Assembly (NCBI GenBank): GCA_964496245.1
Contig: CAZBZG010000295.1
Location: 1-5,738 of the forward strand
Source: CAZBZG01 sp964496245
GTDB lineage: Bacteria; Planctomycetota; SZUA-567
Direction of reading: 5' to 3'
Length of the DNA stretch: 5,738 nt
Part shown: positions 5,131-5,738 of the stretch, in pieces
How the letters are laid out: each line of letters begins with the position of its first letter
Position numbering within the stretch: the first letter of the stretch is position 1
Position numbers and translations under genes: made by a program
Notes under the pieces: generated by a model
Seen by the model: only the letters and a program-made list of their open reading frames with translations
What the model was told of the DNA's origin: nothing
Databases searched by the model: none

Positions 5131-5738
5131 TTTTCTCTACCAACTATCACCTCTATTAAAACAGAGTTACCTTTTTTAATATCTTCTAATCCTACTTTTA
5201 TTTGTTTCTCAACTTCATCTTTTTCTATTATCTTATAATGCTTAATATTAAAACTCTCGGCCAATTTTTTAAAAGAAGGGTTAACAAATTCGGTCATAAA
5301 TGATTTTTTATATTTTTTTATTTGGGGGTGATAGATTGGACCCAAAATGCCATTGTTTAGAACTATTACCATTATTGGTATTTTATAATTGCTTGCAGTC
5401 ATCAATTCCATTGCAGTCATTTGAAATCCTCCATCCCCTTCAATAGAAATTACTGTTTTGTTTCGGTTCCCCAATTTACTTCCAATAGCTTCTCCAAGTG
5501 AGCATCCTATTGGAGCGAAGCCCGTACAAACTATTTGGCTTCTTGTATCGTATATTTTAAAATATTTTTGGAGCCAAGCTATAGATTCCGTACAAATGAT
5601 TGAATTCTTTGGCAAAAATTTTCTTAATTCTGAAACAAAACCTTGTGGTTTTAACGGTTTCTTATTATCGTGCATTTCTGGATAGTCAAAATAACCTAAA
5701 GAACGATATTTCTCTATCAAATTAGAAAAGTTAATGGA
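5121..5738 (-). CDS. Thiamine-diphosphate enzyme, acetolactate-synthase-like, C-terminal part (5'-partial)
   Basis: The reading frame stays open to the right window edge (205 visible residues), and the first usable internal start (TTG at 5720) is weak, so I treat the gene as continuing outside. What is visible is the C-terminal ThDP-binding (PP) domain of the acetolactate synthase/benzoylformate decarboxylase class. In fragment numbering, PLKPQGFVSELRKFLP (28-43) marks the domain entry, CTGFAPIGCSLGEAIGSKLG (71-90) is the conserved approach, and Gly101-Asp102-Gly103 with Asn128-Asn129 forms the GDG-x24-NN motif that binds Mg2+ and the diphosphate. LNNGILGPIYHPQ follows, as in the family. Such enzymes decarboxylate 2-oxo acids and often ligate the resulting carbanion. 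The substrate cannot be told: a full acetolactate-synthase-like protein or a two-subunit enzyme like sulfopyruvate decarboxylase ComDE (PP domain on its own chain) are both possible. Its stop overlaps the next gene start by 10 nt. Confidence 0.88.
   Translation of the reverse strand, partial: SINFSNLIEKYRSLGYFDYPEMHDNKKPLKPQGFVSELRKFLPKNSIICTESIAWLQKYFKIYDTRSQIVCTGFAPIGCSLGEAIGSKLGNRNKTVISIEGDGGFQMTAMELMTASNYKIPIMVIVLNNGILGPIYHPQIKKYKKSFMTEFVNPSFKKLAESFNIKHYKIIEKDEVEKQIKVGLEDIKKGNSVLIEVIVGREKWN
5146..5153 (-). promoter_or_regulatory. Shine-Dalgarno-like GAGGTGAT before the swivelling-domain gene
   Basis: On the minus strand GAGGTGAT, a long match to the archaeal anti-Shine-Dalgarno sequence, lies in the last codons of the thiamine-diphosphate enzyme. 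There are 15 nt between it and the ATG at 5130, somewhat longer than usual, and no in-frame start lies closer to it (a TAG blocks the frame). It may support coupled re-initiation, or may be a coincidence of the codons for Glu-Val-Ile. Confidence 0.3.

Noticed and set aside
1..5738. CRISPR arrays, tRNA or rRNA genes, insertion sequences, attachment sites.
   Set aside because: No regularly spaced repeats, tRNA-like arms, transposase-like products or terminal inverted repeats were seen on reading both strands.

Overview
The window looks like a piece of a small, AT-rich, tightly packed archaeal genome. The archaeal assignment rests on two core genes at the left: a 20S proteasome alpha subunit (psmA) and an SBDS/Sdo1 ribosome-maturation factor, adjacent and on the same strand as in the archaeal proteasome-exosome gene cluster. 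Very short intergenic gaps, overlapping genes, TATA-like boxes at leaderless spacing and high A+T suggest a DPANN-type lineage (Woesearchaeota/Pacearchaeota-like). That lineage call is inference; the archaeal call is firm.

Layout: (1) 109-1538, plus strand: psmA and sdo1, 32 nt apart. The exosome gene rrp4 that often follows sdo1 in archaea is absent here. (2) 1572-2943, plus strand: a compact cassette with its own TATA-like box. It begins with an easily missed 32-codon ORF (1612-1710) in a different frame from the long open frame that covers it. A PqqD-like peptide-binding domain gene and a radical SAM/SPASM gene follow. The small peptide is acidic, has no cysteine and carries a YxxP motif (Tyr7-Glu-Glu-Pro10) like the leader motif recognised by PqqD-like domains in lasso-peptide systems. 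I read the trio as a candidate RiPP system: precursor peptide, recognition element and radical SAM maturase. (3) 2936-5738, minus strand: four genes that overlap end to start, transcribed toward the cassette: the C-terminal part of a thiamine-diphosphate (acetolactate-synthase-like) enzyme cut by the window edge, a stand-alone PEP-utiliser swivelling (phosphohistidine) domain, an unrecognised 340-residue protein, and a second radical SAM protein with a single C-terminal cluster motif. The two radical SAM genes converge and overlap tail to tail by 8 bp.

How the genes may work together: in the plus-strand cassette the PqqD-like protein would hold the peptide leader and present the peptide to the SPASM enzyme for radical modification. 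The minus-strand genes look like one translationally coupled operon for an unknown small-molecule or phosphoryl-transfer pathway. No protease, exporter or immunity gene is visible, so peptide release and function are unknown. Both blocks right of about 1560 look visibly more A+T-rich than psmA/sdo1, which fits an accessory segment next to a core gene pair.
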